Positions 8,911 through 16,968 of a DNA stretch of 64,000 nucleotides are shown here, one piece after another. The stretch is from Bacteroidota bacterium (GTDB lineage: Bacteria; Bacteroidota; Bacteroidia; AKYH767-A; OLB10). The notes below the pieces were generated by a model. The model worked only from the letters and a program-made list of their open reading frames with translations. It ran no database searches and was not told where the DNA came from. A program made the position numbers and the translations under genes. The number at the start of each line of letters is the position of its first letter. Position 1 is the stretch's first letter. Location: contig JADJOH010000002.1 of the NCBI GenBank assembly GCA_016713925.1, positions 682,001-746,000 of the forward strand. The letters are read 5' to 3'.

Positions 8911-10146
8911 TCACTCGAACTCGGATCGTAAAATCCGCACTACTTCGCGGATCGTTTCTTCTTCCAGATCTGTTCTCTTTACGAGATCATCCACGGTGAT
9001 GGCCAGCACAGATTTCGCGGTATCGCAACCAATGGATTTCAATTCTTCTATTATCCACTCGTCGATTTCATCGGAGAATTCTTCCAGATCCACGTCCTCA
9101 TCTTCATCTTCCGTATCGCGGTACACATCAATTTCATATCCTGTCAGGCGACCGGCGAGTTTAATATTATGTCCGCCTTTACCAATTGCCAATGATACCT
9201 GATCGGGTTTCATGAATACGGCGGCGCGATGTGTTTCATCATCCAGCTTCAGCGAGGTAATTTTCGCCGGACTCAAGGCACGGGTGATGTACAACTGCAG
9301 ATTCGATGTATAATTGATCACATCAATATTTTCATTTCTCAACTCTCTAACGATACCGTGTATACGAGAACCTTTCATTCCCACACAGGCACCAACAGGA
9401 TCAATACGGTCATCATAACTTTCCACCGCCACTTTCGCACGCTCTCCCGGTTCACGCACAATATTTTTAATCGTGATAAGACCATCGAACACTTCCGGTA
9501 CTTCCTGTTCAAACAAACGCTCGAGGAAGACAGGAGAAGTCCGTGATAAAATAATTTTGGGACTCGCGTTCAACATCTCCACACGAAGCACCACTGCACG
9601 AACGGCATCTCCCTTCTTGAAGAAATCGGCAGGAATCGTTTCACCTTTCGGCAATACCAGTTCATTCCCTTCATCATCAAGGACCAAAATTTCCTTCTTC
9701 CAGATCTGATACACCTCACCGGTAATGATCTCCCCTACTCTGTCCTTATATTTCCTGTAAATACCATCTTTCTCCAGCTCGGTAATACGCGACACCAGAT
9801 TCTGACGCAGCGCCAATACGGCACGACGACCGAAATCCCCGAGACGCACAGATTCCGTCAACTCCTCACCCACTTCAAAATCCGGTTCGATCTTGATGGC
9901 TTCTGAATAGGCGATTTGCGTCGCGTCATCTTCCACCATACCATCGTCAACAATCATACGGTTCCGGTAAATTTCAAGGTCACCCTTGTCGATGTTAATG
10001 ATCACATCGAAATTATCAGAAGTGCCGAATTTCTTGCGCAATGTGGCTTTAATCACATCTTCAAGGATACTCATCATCGTAGCCCTGTCGATATTTTTTA
10101 CCTCCTTAAACTCCGAGAAGGATTCTATCAATACTTGATGGTCCAT
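8911..10146 (-). CDS. nusA: transcription termination/antitermination factor NusA
   Basis: 411 residues, typical for Bacteroidota NusA, which lack the long C-terminal repeats of E. coli. N-terminal domain (MDHQVLIESFSEFKEVKNID), an S1 domain near 133-200 (GEIITGEVYQIWKKEILVL), then KH domains with CVGMKGSRIHGIVREL near 255-275 and AIGKGGHNIKLAGRLTGYE near 318-340, and an acidic C-terminus. It binds RNA polymerase and nascent RNA and modulates pausing and termination. It follows rimP by five bases, the classical order. Confidence 0.97.
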   Translation of the reverse strand: MDHQVLIESFSEFKEVKNIDRATMMSILEDVIKATLRKKFGTSDNFDVIINIDKGDLEIYRNRMIVDDGMVEDDATQIAYSEAIKIEPDFEVGEELTESVRLGDFGRRAVLALRQNLVSRITELEKDGIYRKYKDRVGEIITGEVYQIWKKEILVLDDEGNELVLPKGETIPADFFKKGDAVRAVVLRVEMLNASPKIILSRTSPVFLERLFEQEVPEVFDGLITIKNIVREPGERAKVAVESYDDRIDPVGACVGMKGSRIHGIVRELRNENIDVINYTSNLQLYITRALSPAKITSLKLDDETHRAAVFMKPDQVSLAIGKGGHNIKLAGRLTGYEIDVYRDTEDEDEDVDLEEFSDEIDEWIIEELKSIGCDTAKSVLAITVDDLVKRTDLEEETIREVVRILRSEFE

Positions 10147-10151
10147 TGGAC

Positions 10152-10622
10152 TTATTTGAATTTATAGTTAATAATCAATTTCGCTTCTTTAATATTTTCA
10201 AAGGGAATGGTATGCTTCACTTCCGTAATAATCTTCTTTTTATTCTCCTTTCTCGAGACCGTTTCCAGCACTTCAATTCCGGCCGGATGAACTTCCTGCA
10301 AGATACCTTTTAGCTCTATGCCGTCAACACGCAGCACCCTTAATTCTTTACCAATGCGACGTTCATATTGCTGGGGCACCATCAGCGGCGCATCCATTCC
10401 CGGACTCCCTACCTCCACTTCATGACTCTCCAGAAAACCGGAGGTCTCGAAATGATTCAGCAGGTAGCGGGTCAGCAAGGCGCACTCCTCCAGCTTCACT
10501 CCTTCCGGCTTATCGATAGCCACCGTGAGTTTTCCGGGAGATAATTTCACATCCACAAGGAAACATTCCGTTTCTTTGAGATACTCCTTAACCAGGTTCC
10601 TTATGTCCTCTTTTTCAGTCAT
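10152..10622 (-). CDS. rimP: ribosome maturation factor RimP
   Basis: 156 residues from the ATG at 10622 (MTEKEDIRNLVKEYL); an in-frame ATG at 10643 would add seven residues (MSPSLFQ) and cannot be excluded, but the shorter form fits the family length. The conserved core VEVGSPGMDAPL (family LEVSSPGLDRPL) is visible near residue 75, followed by the Sm-like C-terminal domain. RimP binds the 30S subunit and helps its assembly. It is the first gene of the rimP-nusA-infB operon, with a -7 box just upstream. Confidence 0.94.
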   Translation of the reverse strand: MTEKEDIRNLVKEYLKETECFLVDVKLSPGKLTVAIDKPEGVKLEECALLTRYLLNHFETSGFLESHEVEVGSPGMDAPLMVPQQYERRIGKELRVLRVDGIELKGILQEVHPAGIEVLETVSRKENKKKIITEVKHTIPFENIKEAKLIINYKFK

Positions 10623-10665
10623 TTGAAATAAAGAAGGGGACATCTGTCCCCTCTCATTCTCCCTG

Positions 10666-10673
10666 CAAAGATA
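10666..10673 (-). promoter_or_regulatory. -7 box TATCTTTG, rimP-nusA-infB operon
   Basis: TATCTTTG on the minus strand, 43 bases before the rimP ATG at 10622 and 22 before the alternative ATG at 10643. Exact match to TAnnTTTG. Confidence 0.6.
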
Positions 10674-10749
10674 TAAAATTCTAATGATTTACCAAGTTCT
10701 CTGCAAGGAGAAGTAAGGAATCGTTAACATTGCGCCCGTGGAAAAGTCA

Positions 10750-11781
10750 ATGACCGCAAAGAAGTGGCTCGACAGAGGGGTATACCTGACCTCGATGGCA
10801 CTTACGACCTTTATCAATAGGAGAAAAGACATTAAAAGCCTGTCTTTCAGTAATATACTTTGCATCAAGGAAGATGAAATAGGCGATTTTATTTACACCC
10901 TGCCGGTTTACGAGATGCTGCGGAAGCAATTTCCGGCGGCCCAAATCACGGTACTTTGCCGACCTTTTGGTAAACAAATCTTAAAATATTGCCCCCATGT
11001 GAACGCGGTTTTCAGTGAATACACGGATTTAAAAGGAAAATATGACCTCATTATTGACCTGCGAGGGACCATTCCCAGCACTTTTTACGCCCTCAAACAT
11101 CCCCCGGTCATCCGCCTGGACAGAGGCAGCCTCCGCTATAAAAACCGAAAAAAGGGCGTCCACTCGCATGAATCGGAAGCCAATCTGGAAATCATACTTC
11201 CGGTACTCGACGCCAAAAATAAAATCTTAAAACCCACACTTTTCATAAGCGAAAAAGAGAGAGAAGAAGCCAGGAAATTTCTTGAAGAAAAAAACATTTC
11301 GAAGTACGCCCTCTTCCACACCGGTGCGCGAAGAATACTCAAAAAATGGCCGCTGGAACGTGTAGCGGAAATCATGAAATGGCTCTATACAGAACATGGA
11401 CTTTCCTGTATTGTAGTGGGAGATGAGGAAGACGCGAAAGATGCCGAAGCCTTACGACAACTCACCAATATTCCCATTCACCAGGCAGCAGGAAAAGTGA
11501 ATCTGCTCGTCTTTGCCGCGCTCTGCGAGAAGGCCGACATCTACATCGGCAACGATAGCGGACCCCTGCATATCGCCACCGTAATGGGAGCACCTTCCAT
11601 CGGGCTCTACGGTCCGGGCGATCCCATCTTTCATCCTCGACTTCCCAATTCCCGTTTTTTACACCATATTCTCGAATGCAATCCTTGTGATCAGGTACAT
11701 TGTAAATACAAAGAGTATCCTTGCATAGAGCGAATAACTATTGATGAAGTTCGTGAGAAAATAATTGATTTGAAAATTTGA
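10750..11781 (+). CDS. glycosyltransferase family 9 (heptosyltransferase-like)
   Basis: 343 residues from ATG 10750; a GTG at 10738 would add four. Two Rossmann-like halves typical of GT9: ILCIKEDEIGDFIYTLPVYE near the N-terminus matches the family R-x-D-x-IGD-x-x-x-x-P segment, and YIGNDSGPLHIATVMGAPSIG near residue 270 with LYGPGDP is the nucleotide-sugar-binding region. Such enzymes transfer heptose or another sugar to lipopolysaccharide core at the inner face of the inner membrane. It is divergent from rimP and stands alone. Exact donor and acceptor cannot be told from sequence. Confidence 0.88.
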   Translation: MTAKKWLDRGVYLTSMALTTFINRRKDIKSLSFSNILCIKEDEIGDFIYTLPVYEMLRKQFPAAQITVLCRPFGKQILKYCPHVNAVFSEYTDLKGKYDLIIDLRGTIPSTFYALKHPPVIRLDRGSLRYKNRKKGVHSHESEANLEIILPVLDAKNKILKPTLFISEKEREEARKFLEEKNISKYALFHTGARRILKKWPLERVAEIMKWLYTEHGLSCIVVGDEEDAKDAEALRQLTNIPIHQAAGKVNLLVFAALCEKADIYIGNDSGPLHIATVMGAPSIGLYGPGDPIFHPRLPNSRFLHHILECNPCDQVHCKYKEYPCIERITIDEVREKIIDLKI

Positions 11782-11808
11782 AAATGGGTTGATTTGAAGA
11801 TGGATGAT
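11767..11808. repeat. AT-rich dispersed repeat copy A
   Basis: Runs from GATTTGAAAATTTGAAAATG through GGTTGATTTGAAGATGGATG. It overlaps the last codons of the glycosyltransferase (the stop is in the repeat) and is nearly identical to copy B at 11890-11931. The two copies flank the T9SS tail remnant. Confidence 0.75.
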
Positions 11809-11811
11809 TTA

Positions 11812-11892
11812 ATGATGGTGGTGAATGAGATTTATTTTGTGAATATAATTACTGATGTAGAAAGTGTTTCGTCGAAGTTAGTCAAATTTTAA
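11812..11892 (+). pseudogene. remnant of a T9SS C-terminal domain
   Basis: Open frame ending in TAA at 11890-11892 that reads NEIYFVNIITDVESVSSKLVKF-like sequence in two pieces: NEIYFVNIITDVESVSS then KLVKF. It is colinear, at DNA level too, with the last ~27 codons of the T9SS protein ending at 53057 (NGVYFVNLITDSESVSS then KTIKF). Only the tail remains; the 5' side is cut by the repeat at 11767-11808. Confidence 0.65.
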
Positions 11893-11931
11893 TTTGAAAA
11901 TTTGAAAATGTGTTGATTTGAAGATGGATGA
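11890..11931. repeat. AT-rich dispersed repeat copy B
   Basis: AATTTGAAAATTTGAAAATG followed by TGTTGATTTGAAGATGGATG, almost identical to copy A. It begins at the stop of the T9SS remnant and forms the left end of a roughly 240-base insertion separating that remnant from its normal 3' flank at 12142. Confidence 0.75.
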
Positions 11932-12141
11932 TCGCGAGAATTCGCGACGCGGGGTTCGCAGGGAAATATCATAATAAATCATAATAATCATAAGCAATCT
12001 GCGGCCTATCAAAATAGCATTGAGCATTCGGTTTTTTCAAATTATATCTGTAAATTCAAACCTAAGATTGCGACGAATAGCAATGCTTTTAATTTGAAAA
12101 TATTTATGTTCCCGAAAAGAATTAATTGATTTTAGTTGAAT

Positions 12142-12222
12142 GACGATCGTCGTCTTCGAAGGAATTTTCCTTTTTAACCACTGAGGCACGCAGGACACGT
12201 AGGAACACGGAGGACTTTTTCA
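12142..12222. repeat. dispersed T9SS-tail 3' flank repeat, copy 1
   Basis: Starts with GACGATCGTCGTCTTCGAAG, then a T-rich stretch, then ACCACTGAGGCACGCAGGAC and ACACGGAGGACTTTTT. Copies are at 53067-53138, directly after an intact T9SS gene, and (second half only) at 28254-28310. The rest of the 11782-12403 gap, apart from the listed repeats and palindrome, shows no gene. Confidence 0.7.
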
Positions 12223-12356
12223 TTTTCTACAAACCTTAGTTAGTGGTCATCCAGAAAGTCGATTTTCATTCCATATCATCCCGGTGTTTCAGGACAATAA
12301 TTCACTACTTATCAATTTCAAGGAAGTATATAGCCAGTAGAAAATTTCATTTTAAA

Positions 12357-12386
12357 CCTGCCTGCGTCAAGTTATCGGTAGGCAGG
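12357..12386. repeat. 30-base palindromic element, copy 1
   Basis: CCTGCCT, a 16-base loop, then AGGCAGG. Related in arms and length to the element inserted at 47733-47762 and, in its arms, to the hairpin at 51383-51397. It lies 18 bases after the norB stop and could act as its terminator, though no T tract follows on the minus strand. Confidence 0.6.
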
Positions 12387-12403
12387 CATTCTGAGGTCTA
12401 TGT

Positions 12404-13717
12404 TCATTTTGAAATCAATAGTCTTTTCACCAAAATAATCGCCAACGCAGCTAAGGCTAACATTAAAAAAGCTCCACTCCAACTGAAAACATGAAACCAT
12501 GGCTGAAGTTGCAACATCATTTTCGAGTGCGGGACATCTAGCTCCTGCATTTGAATAATCGCCTTTTTAACTCCGGCCCCAATGAGTGAAATCCAGAATA
12601 CCAGCAACGAGAGCTGCACGAGATAAAACCAACCACGAAGCCATCCTGATATTTTTCCTTCATCTTTTTGTACATAAACGGCATCAAAAATTACGGCAAG
12701 TAAAATCATCGTATTGATGCCTATGGTAGTTCCCATCGCATGTGCTACGGTGATATGCGTGCCGTGTGTATATAAATTAATAGCCGGGATAGACATTAGC
12801 AAAGCCATAAAAAGATTTAGAAAAACCCATAGATCCGCTGCCAGCAGAAAACGATAACTGTAATAATGAAGATGTTTTCGGGATTCTGAAAGTGAAGCTT
12901 TAAAATTAGATATTATCCGCAGAAGAATTACCCATTCGGTCATACTAACAGCATAGCCTATGTAACGAATATATGGTGCCGTAGGAAGTGTATAAATATG
13001 GTGACTCCAATTGAACATTAAATTAAAAAGTCCTAAAAAATACATGCCAAAGGTAAGTTTGGATTTAGCGACTGATTTATCGCCGCTGATCCTCTCCATC
13101 AAATAAATAGCTGACCCATAAATCATCTGATTCCAGCAACCTACCAGAGAACCATTGACCTTCCATTGCACAATGGTATCACGAATGAAATTTTCCCTGA
13201 AATAGGGAATCACCCATAAATAATTTTCAATAAAAATGAAAAGGAAAAAAGCAATACCTGTTCCCCACATCCAGATATAAACGGGAGGAGATTTCAATTT
13301 CCATATACTTGAAAAGTAATTCACCACCATCAACAACCAGGCTGCCAGTATGAATAACGACCATTCCTTTGGAAATTCCCAGTACTCCCTTCCTCCGAAT
13401 TTACCATTAAAATACGAATAGAAAACACCGGCAATAGGAATGACCCACAATAGGAGTTGCAATCGGGAGAGCTGTGGATAACGAATGGGGAGTCCGAGAT
13501 TTTTCAACCCATAAAAAACAGCACCCGTTGCTCCTGTTAAAATCCAGAATAACATCGTTGACACATGCAGCGGACGTAGTTTTACAAAACCAAGGCTCTC
13601 TTTCCATAAACCGGGATTGGTATAACTATGTACAGCCAACACACCGAAGTTGAGTCCGACAATCATCAAAATGAGTGCAAGGATAAAAAAGTTCCGATCA
13701 ATCGATTCTTTCCACAT
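12404..13717 (-). CDS. norB: NorB-like heme-copper nitric oxide reductase, atypical ligands
   Basis: 437 residues with about 12 hydrophobic segments. Heme-copper features are present: LRPLHVS with H51, WSHHIYT with H239-H240, and THGTHITVAHAMG with H326. It is translationally coupled to the c-type cytochrome NorC (one-base overlap) in a cluster of NO-related genes, so NO reduction to N2O is the best prediction. Hand alignment shows odd points. Where canonical cNorB has H-x3-E (HLWVEG) before the GSAIY-like helix, this protein reads VNGSLVG (N188). The H-x-H of helix X is H326-A-M328, so a Met replaces the second low-spin heme His. It resembles one of the non-canonical NOR families rather than cNOR. 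Not an aa3 or cbb3 oxidase by context. Confidence 0.85.
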   Translation of the reverse strand: MWKESIDRNFFILALILMIVGLNFGVLAVHSYTNPGLWKESLGFVKLRPLHVSTMLFWILTGATGAVFYGLKNLGLPIRYPQLSRLQLLLWVIPIAGVFYSYFNGKFGGREYWEFPKEWSLFILAAWLLMVVNYFSSIWKLKSPPVYIWMWGTGIAFFLFIFIENYLWVIPYFRENFIRDTIVQWKVNGSLVGCWNQMIYGSAIYLMERISGDKSVAKSKLTFGMYFLGLFNLMFNWSHHIYTLPTAPYIRYIGYAVSMTEWVILLRIISNFKASLSESRKHLHYYSYRFLLAADLWVFLNLFMALLMSIPAINLYTHGTHITVAHAMGTTIGINTMILLAVIFDAVYVQKDEGKISGWLRGWFYLVQLSLLVFWISLIGAGVKKAIIQMQELDVPHSKMMLQLQPWFHVFSWSGAFLMLALAALAIILVKRLLISK

Positions 13718-14133
13718 CAGCGCATGGATTGAGAAATCATCCCATCCCTGCCGATCTCAAAAGATCGTGGATCAGCATTACCACAATTATCCACCGCAAA
13801 TAGAAATTCGTTCAGTAGCTTCAGCTCCTCCTCTGTCATGGCATATGCCGGCATTTGTCCTGAACCTGATTTTATCATGGCTGCTATATAACCGGGCCCT
13901 TTACCGGGTTTAGAATATACATCACTCAGGTCAGGACCTAAATAACCGCCTAATCCGTACAATTGATGACAAGCCTGACAATTGTAGTTTTGCCATATAA
14001 GTCGGCCCGCTGCTACGTTTTCCTCGTTTTCTGTTGTTGTGGCGCAAACAGTTCCGGTATAAAGATGCATACTGAATGAAATGAAAAGCAAACAGAAAAC
14101 CAACATCGTATACCGGGCGTACTGCGCTTTCAT
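13717..14133 (-). CDS. norC: NorC-like membrane-anchored c-type cytochrome
   Basis: 138 residues. An N-terminal hydrophobic segment (about 8-28) acts as signal or anchor, followed by one heme c motif CQACH at 52-56 and a distal-ligand region GQMPAY with M94. This is the size and plan of NorC, which passes electrons to NorB from the periplasmic side. The stop overlaps the norB ATG by one base and the start is four bases after the upstream lyase gene, indicating a single operon. Two extra Cys (C30, C117) are outside the heme motif. Confidence 0.88.
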   Translation of the reverse strand: MKAQYARYTMLVFCLLFISFSMHLYTGTVCATTTENEENVAAGRLIWQNYNCQACHQLYGLGGYLGPDLSDVYSKPGKGPGYIAAMIKSGSGQMPAYAMTEEELKLLNEFLFAVDNCGNADPRSFEIGRDGMISQSMR

Positions 14134-14137
14134 CTAT

Positions 14138-15520
14138 CTATAGTTTTTCAAATCTTGCCTGAAAGAAACGCAGATATTTGGGCTCATATATCATCTTGAG
14201 TCCTTTTATCTTATCGCGGCGATCATAAACACGCAGCACACTTTCGGTAATTACATCCATATGTGCCTGTGTATATACCCTGCGTGGGATGGTGAACCTG
14301 ACCAACTCGAGCTTTGGATAATAATTATTCCCATCCGCTTTACGTCCTGCTGAAACAATTCCGCGCTCCATGGTTCGGACGCCGGAATCAATATAAAACT
14401 CGGCAGCTAAAGCCTGGGCAGGAAATTGACCTTGTTTTACATGCGGTAAAAAGGCCTTGGCATCAATAAAAATGCCATGACCGCCAATGGGCAATACGAT
14501 TGGAATTCCACATTCCTTTAATTTATTCCCGAGATATTCTACTTGTCCAACACGGGCCTGCTGGTGTTTATCATTCAAACTTTCCTCAATACCAATGGCC
14601 ATTGCTTCCATATCGCGCCCGGCCAGACCGCCATACGTGTGGAGCCCTTCATACACCACTACCAGATTCCGGGCTTCTTCAAAAACATCCCATTCATTGG
14701 TAGCCATAAATCCACCGATATTCACCAGCGCATCCTTTTTCGCACTCATGGTGGCACCATCGGTGTGCGAACAGATTTCCATTACGATTTCTTTTATGGA
14801 TTTCTTTTCATATCCCTTTTCCCGTTGCTGAATAAAAAAGGCATTCTCAGCAACGCGTGTCATATCCAGAATGATTCTCAGCTTATGTTTTTTTGTATAC
14901 GCTCTGAGTTCCTTCAGGTTCTTAAGGCTAATCGGCTGACCTCCCGCCATATTTACGGTAACGCCTATCGTTATATAAGGAATACGCTTGACGCCATACT
15001 TCTTCACCAGAACATCCAGCTTTTTTATATCCACATTGCCTTTAAAAGGATGCAGGCTGGCAGGATCATGCGCTTCGTCAATAATAATATCCGCGAAGGT
15101 TCCACCGGCCAATTCCTGATGCAGTCGTGTCGTCGTGAAATACATATTGCCGGGAACAACATCTCCTTTCTTAATCAGTATCTTCGAAAGGATATTTTCT
15201 GCTCCCCTACCCTGGTGAGTAGGGATCAGGTATTTATAACCATAATACTTTTTCACTGCCCGCTCGAGATTATAGTAATTTCTGCTGCCGGCATAAGCTT
15301 CATCACCACGCATCATGCCGGCCCACTGCACATCACTCATCGCAGAGGTGCCGCTATCGGTTAACAAGTCGATATAAACATCTTCCGATTTGAGCAAAAA
15401 GGTATTATATCCGGCGTCTCTGATCGCCTTCTTGCGCTGGGCGGATGTTGTCATTTTTAACAACTCCACCATTTTCATTTTATAAGGTTCCGCCCAGACG
15501 CCCCTTCTTCCTGCTTTCAT
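14138..15520 (-). CDS. tpl: tyrosine phenol-lyase-like PLP enzyme (tryptophanase family)
   Basis: 460 residues, fold-type I PLP beta-eliminating lyase. PLP-site features: THQGRGAE near 101-108, LDMTR (D219, R222) and SAKKD with the Schiff-base Lys at 261/262. Two substrate-site segments match tyrosine phenol-lyase rather than tryptophanase from memory of both sequences: NMYFTTTRLHQE (125-136), where tryptophanase has NYFFDTTQGHSQ, and GVRTMERG (380-387), whose M384 and R386 correspond to the Met/Arg pair that binds tyrosine in TPL. TPL splits L-tyrosine to phenol, pyruvate and ammonium. It sits between ric (21 bases) and norC (4 bases), an unexpected member of an NO-stress operon. Automatic annotation would probably say tryptophanase. 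Confidence 0.85.
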   Translation of the reverse strand: MKAGRRGVWAEPYKMKMVELLKMTTSAQRKKAIRDAGYNTFLLKSEDVYIDLLTDSGTSAMSDVQWAGMMRGDEAYAGSRNYYNLERAVKKYYGYKYLIPTHQGRGAENILSKILIKKGDVVPGNMYFTTTRLHQELAGGTFADIIIDEAHDPASLHPFKGNVDIKKLDVLVKKYGVKRIPYITIGVTVNMAGGQPISLKNLKELRAYTKKHKLRIILDMTRVAENAFFIQQREKGYEKKSIKEIVMEICSHTDGATMSAKKDALVNIGGFMATNEWDVFEEARNLVVVYEGLHTYGGLAGRDMEAMAIGIEESLNDKHQQARVGQVEYLGNKLKECGIPIVLPIGGHGIFIDAKAFLPHVKQGQFPAQALAAEFYIDSGVRTMERGIVSAGRKADGNNYYPKLELVRFTIPRRVYTQAHMDVITESVLRVYDRRDKIKGLKMIYEPKYLRFFQARFEKL

Positions 15521-15541
15521 AAGCTCAAATTCATTTTTAAA

Positions 15542-16261
15542 TTATCTCAATTCGTACTCCATTTCAATAGCCTTTGGAAATAAAATATTATTTTCCAAAT
15601 GAATATGTTTATGCAGATCTATCTCAAAATCTTTGAGCATGGAATAGGCAACTCTGTAAGTAGTGCAACCATCATCGGGAACACAATATCCATCCGTCAC
15701 TTCTCCGATCCGCGCAAACCGGTCACCCTCTGTTTCATGCTCGCTTTCCATGACACGAATAGGTGCCTGCACACTAAATCCACCTGCTGAAAAAGGGACG
15801 CCGTTTCGCTGGTCATCTTCCAATCGTCTTACAAGCGGAAACAGAATATTTTCCTCTTTCATCATATGATCCATAAGATTGGCAGCACCTTGTGTGAACA
15901 ATTCATTCACCTCAAACAGTTCAGGGTGATTTCCCCCATGCACCCTGCATAGCTTTTCAAGAAATTCACCGATCACCGGAACTTGCGTCCGGACATACTG
16001 ATGATGTTTTGACAAGATATAATCAATGAGACGGTTCAGATCCCATTCATTGAACCCGTCCTCAGTATCAGGTACTGCGACTACGGAATTAAGCTCTTCC
16101 AAAATACTATTTGAATCAATATTCATTTTACTGCATACATCACGCAGCATACGGTTACCTCTACAACAAAAATCGATTCCATGTGCATTAAACACACCAG
16201 CAGTCCGGTAATCACCTGCCACGATAGCTCCAACAGTTAACTCATCATTAATCTTTCCCAT
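15542..16261 (-). CDS. ric: iron-sulfur cluster repair di-iron protein (RIC/YtfE/ScdA)
   Basis: 239 residues. N-terminal DUF542 domain (about 1-60) with the conserved HGIDFCCRGNR (C33-C34), followed by a hemerythrin-like domain whose ligand His/Glu residues lie in SKHHQYVRTQ, CRVHGGNHPE, MMKEENILFP, MESEHETEGD and HKHIHLENNILFP. RIC proteins restore Fe-S clusters damaged by NO or peroxide, and the di-iron centre may reduce NO. It lies 84 bases after the truncated haemoglobin gene and 21 bases before the TPL-like gene, consistent with co-transcription in a nitrosative-stress operon. Confidence 0.95.
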   Translation of the reverse strand: MGKINDELTVGAIVAGDYRTAGVFNAHGIDFCCRGNRMLRDVCSKMNIDSNSILEELNSVVAVPDTEDGFNEWDLNRLIDYILSKHHQYVRTQVPVIGEFLEKLCRVHGGNHPELFEVNELFTQGAANLMDHMMKEENILFPLVRRLEDDQRNGVPFSAGGFSVQAPIRVMESEHETEGDRFARIGEVTDGYCVPDDGCTTYRVAYSMLKDFEIDLHKHIHLENNILFPKAIEMEYELR

Positions 16262-16345
16262 ATTTAATTTATTTTTTATTTTGTTACTTTCTTTATTTAT
16301 AATTCACAGTCCGGATAACAGGCTGAAGTTGAATCCCCCTTCAAA

Positions 16346-16720
16346 TTAACCGGACAGATGTTCTGAAGAACACAGTTTAGCACTGAAAATGCCTGCAATC
16401 GACCTTGCTCTCAACTTTGCCTCGTCTGCCATATCACCCTTAAACAATTCATCAATCGTTTTTTCAAAAAGAAATATCCATCTTTCAAAATGTTCCTTTG
16501 TCAGTGACATGTACTGATGTGGAGGAAATGGCTGACCAAAATAGGTCCGCTCCTTAAACAATAAAGTTTGCCAGAAACGCACCATCTTTTCCAGGTGAAC
16601 ATCCCATTTATTATTGATCACGCCATTGAATATATTTCCAAGCAGGTCATCTTCGCGTATCTTGAGATAAAACGAATCAACAAAGGATTTAATATCATTC
16701 AGATCGGTAATATCTTTCAT
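16346..16720 (-). CDS. group III truncated haemoglobin
   Basis: 124 residues, the usual length for group III (P-type) truncated globins. Features: VDSFYLKIREDDLLG at the start, FWQTLLF (49-55) on helix C/E, FPPHQYM, and THE-like EHFERWIFLF with the proximal His at H77. Group III globins in Campylobacter and others are linked to NO and low-oxygen physiology. It is the first gene of the leftward glb-ric-tpl-norC-norB operon; its promoter region contains an Fnr-type palindrome and lies divergent from a Crp/Fnr regulator. Confidence 0.93.
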   Translation of the reverse strand: MKDITDLNDIKSFVDSFYLKIREDDLLGNIFNGVINNKWDVHLEKMVRFWQTLLFKERTYFGQPFPPHQYMSLTKEHFERWIFLFEKTIDELFKGDMADEAKLRARSIAGIFSAKLCSSEHLSG

Positions 16721-16799
16721 AAGCGGTTCACCTTCAGATTAACTAATCGCCAGACAGCAAATAGCCTGTAAGGCAACAATCTTCCTTCTTTTACAAGCA

Positions 16800-16807
16800 C
16801 AAAGGTT
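16800..16807 (-). promoter_or_regulatory. -7-like box AACCTTTG, NO-detoxification operon
   Basis: AACCTTTG on the minus strand differs from TAnnTTTG by one base. The presumed transcription start would be near 16793, putting the palindrome centre (16836.5) about 43 bases upstream, a typical activating position for a Crp/Fnr dimer. A weak -7 box is expected for an activated promoter. Confidence 0.4.
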
Positions 16808-16829
16808 CGTAGTATCCATCGTCAAAAAA

Positions 16830-16843
16830 ATGATCAATATCAT
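16830..16843. promoter_or_regulatory. Fnr-like inverted repeat ATGAT-N4-ATCAT
   Basis: Perfect 5-4-5 inverted repeat ATGATcaatATCAT in the divergent region between the truncated haemoglobin gene and the Crp/Fnr regulator gene. The arms and 4-base spacing are those of Fnr/Nnr family sites (TTGAT-N4-ATCAA). A related palindrome at 17804-17815 has the same distance to its promoter. Confidence 0.6.
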
Positions 16844-16871
16844 ATTCATCGCACTATTGCCTCATAAATAC

Positions 16872-16879
16872 TAACTTTG
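16872..16879 (+). promoter_or_regulatory. -7 box TAACTTTG, Crp/Fnr regulator
   Basis: Exact TAnnTTTG match 90 bases before the regulator ATG at 16969, just downstream of the Fnr-like palindrome, so autoregulation is possible. Confidence 0.5.
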
Positions 16880-16968
16880 TAATAATTGACATTGCTATAT
16901 AATTTTAAGAAATATTATCCACATTTATAGGAAAACTTAAAGAGACCTCCCTTAAAACCTAAAGAAAT

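Noticed and set aside
14138..15520. Tryptophanase
   Set aside because: FTTTR and MERG segments match tyrosine phenol-lyase; kept only as the family name.
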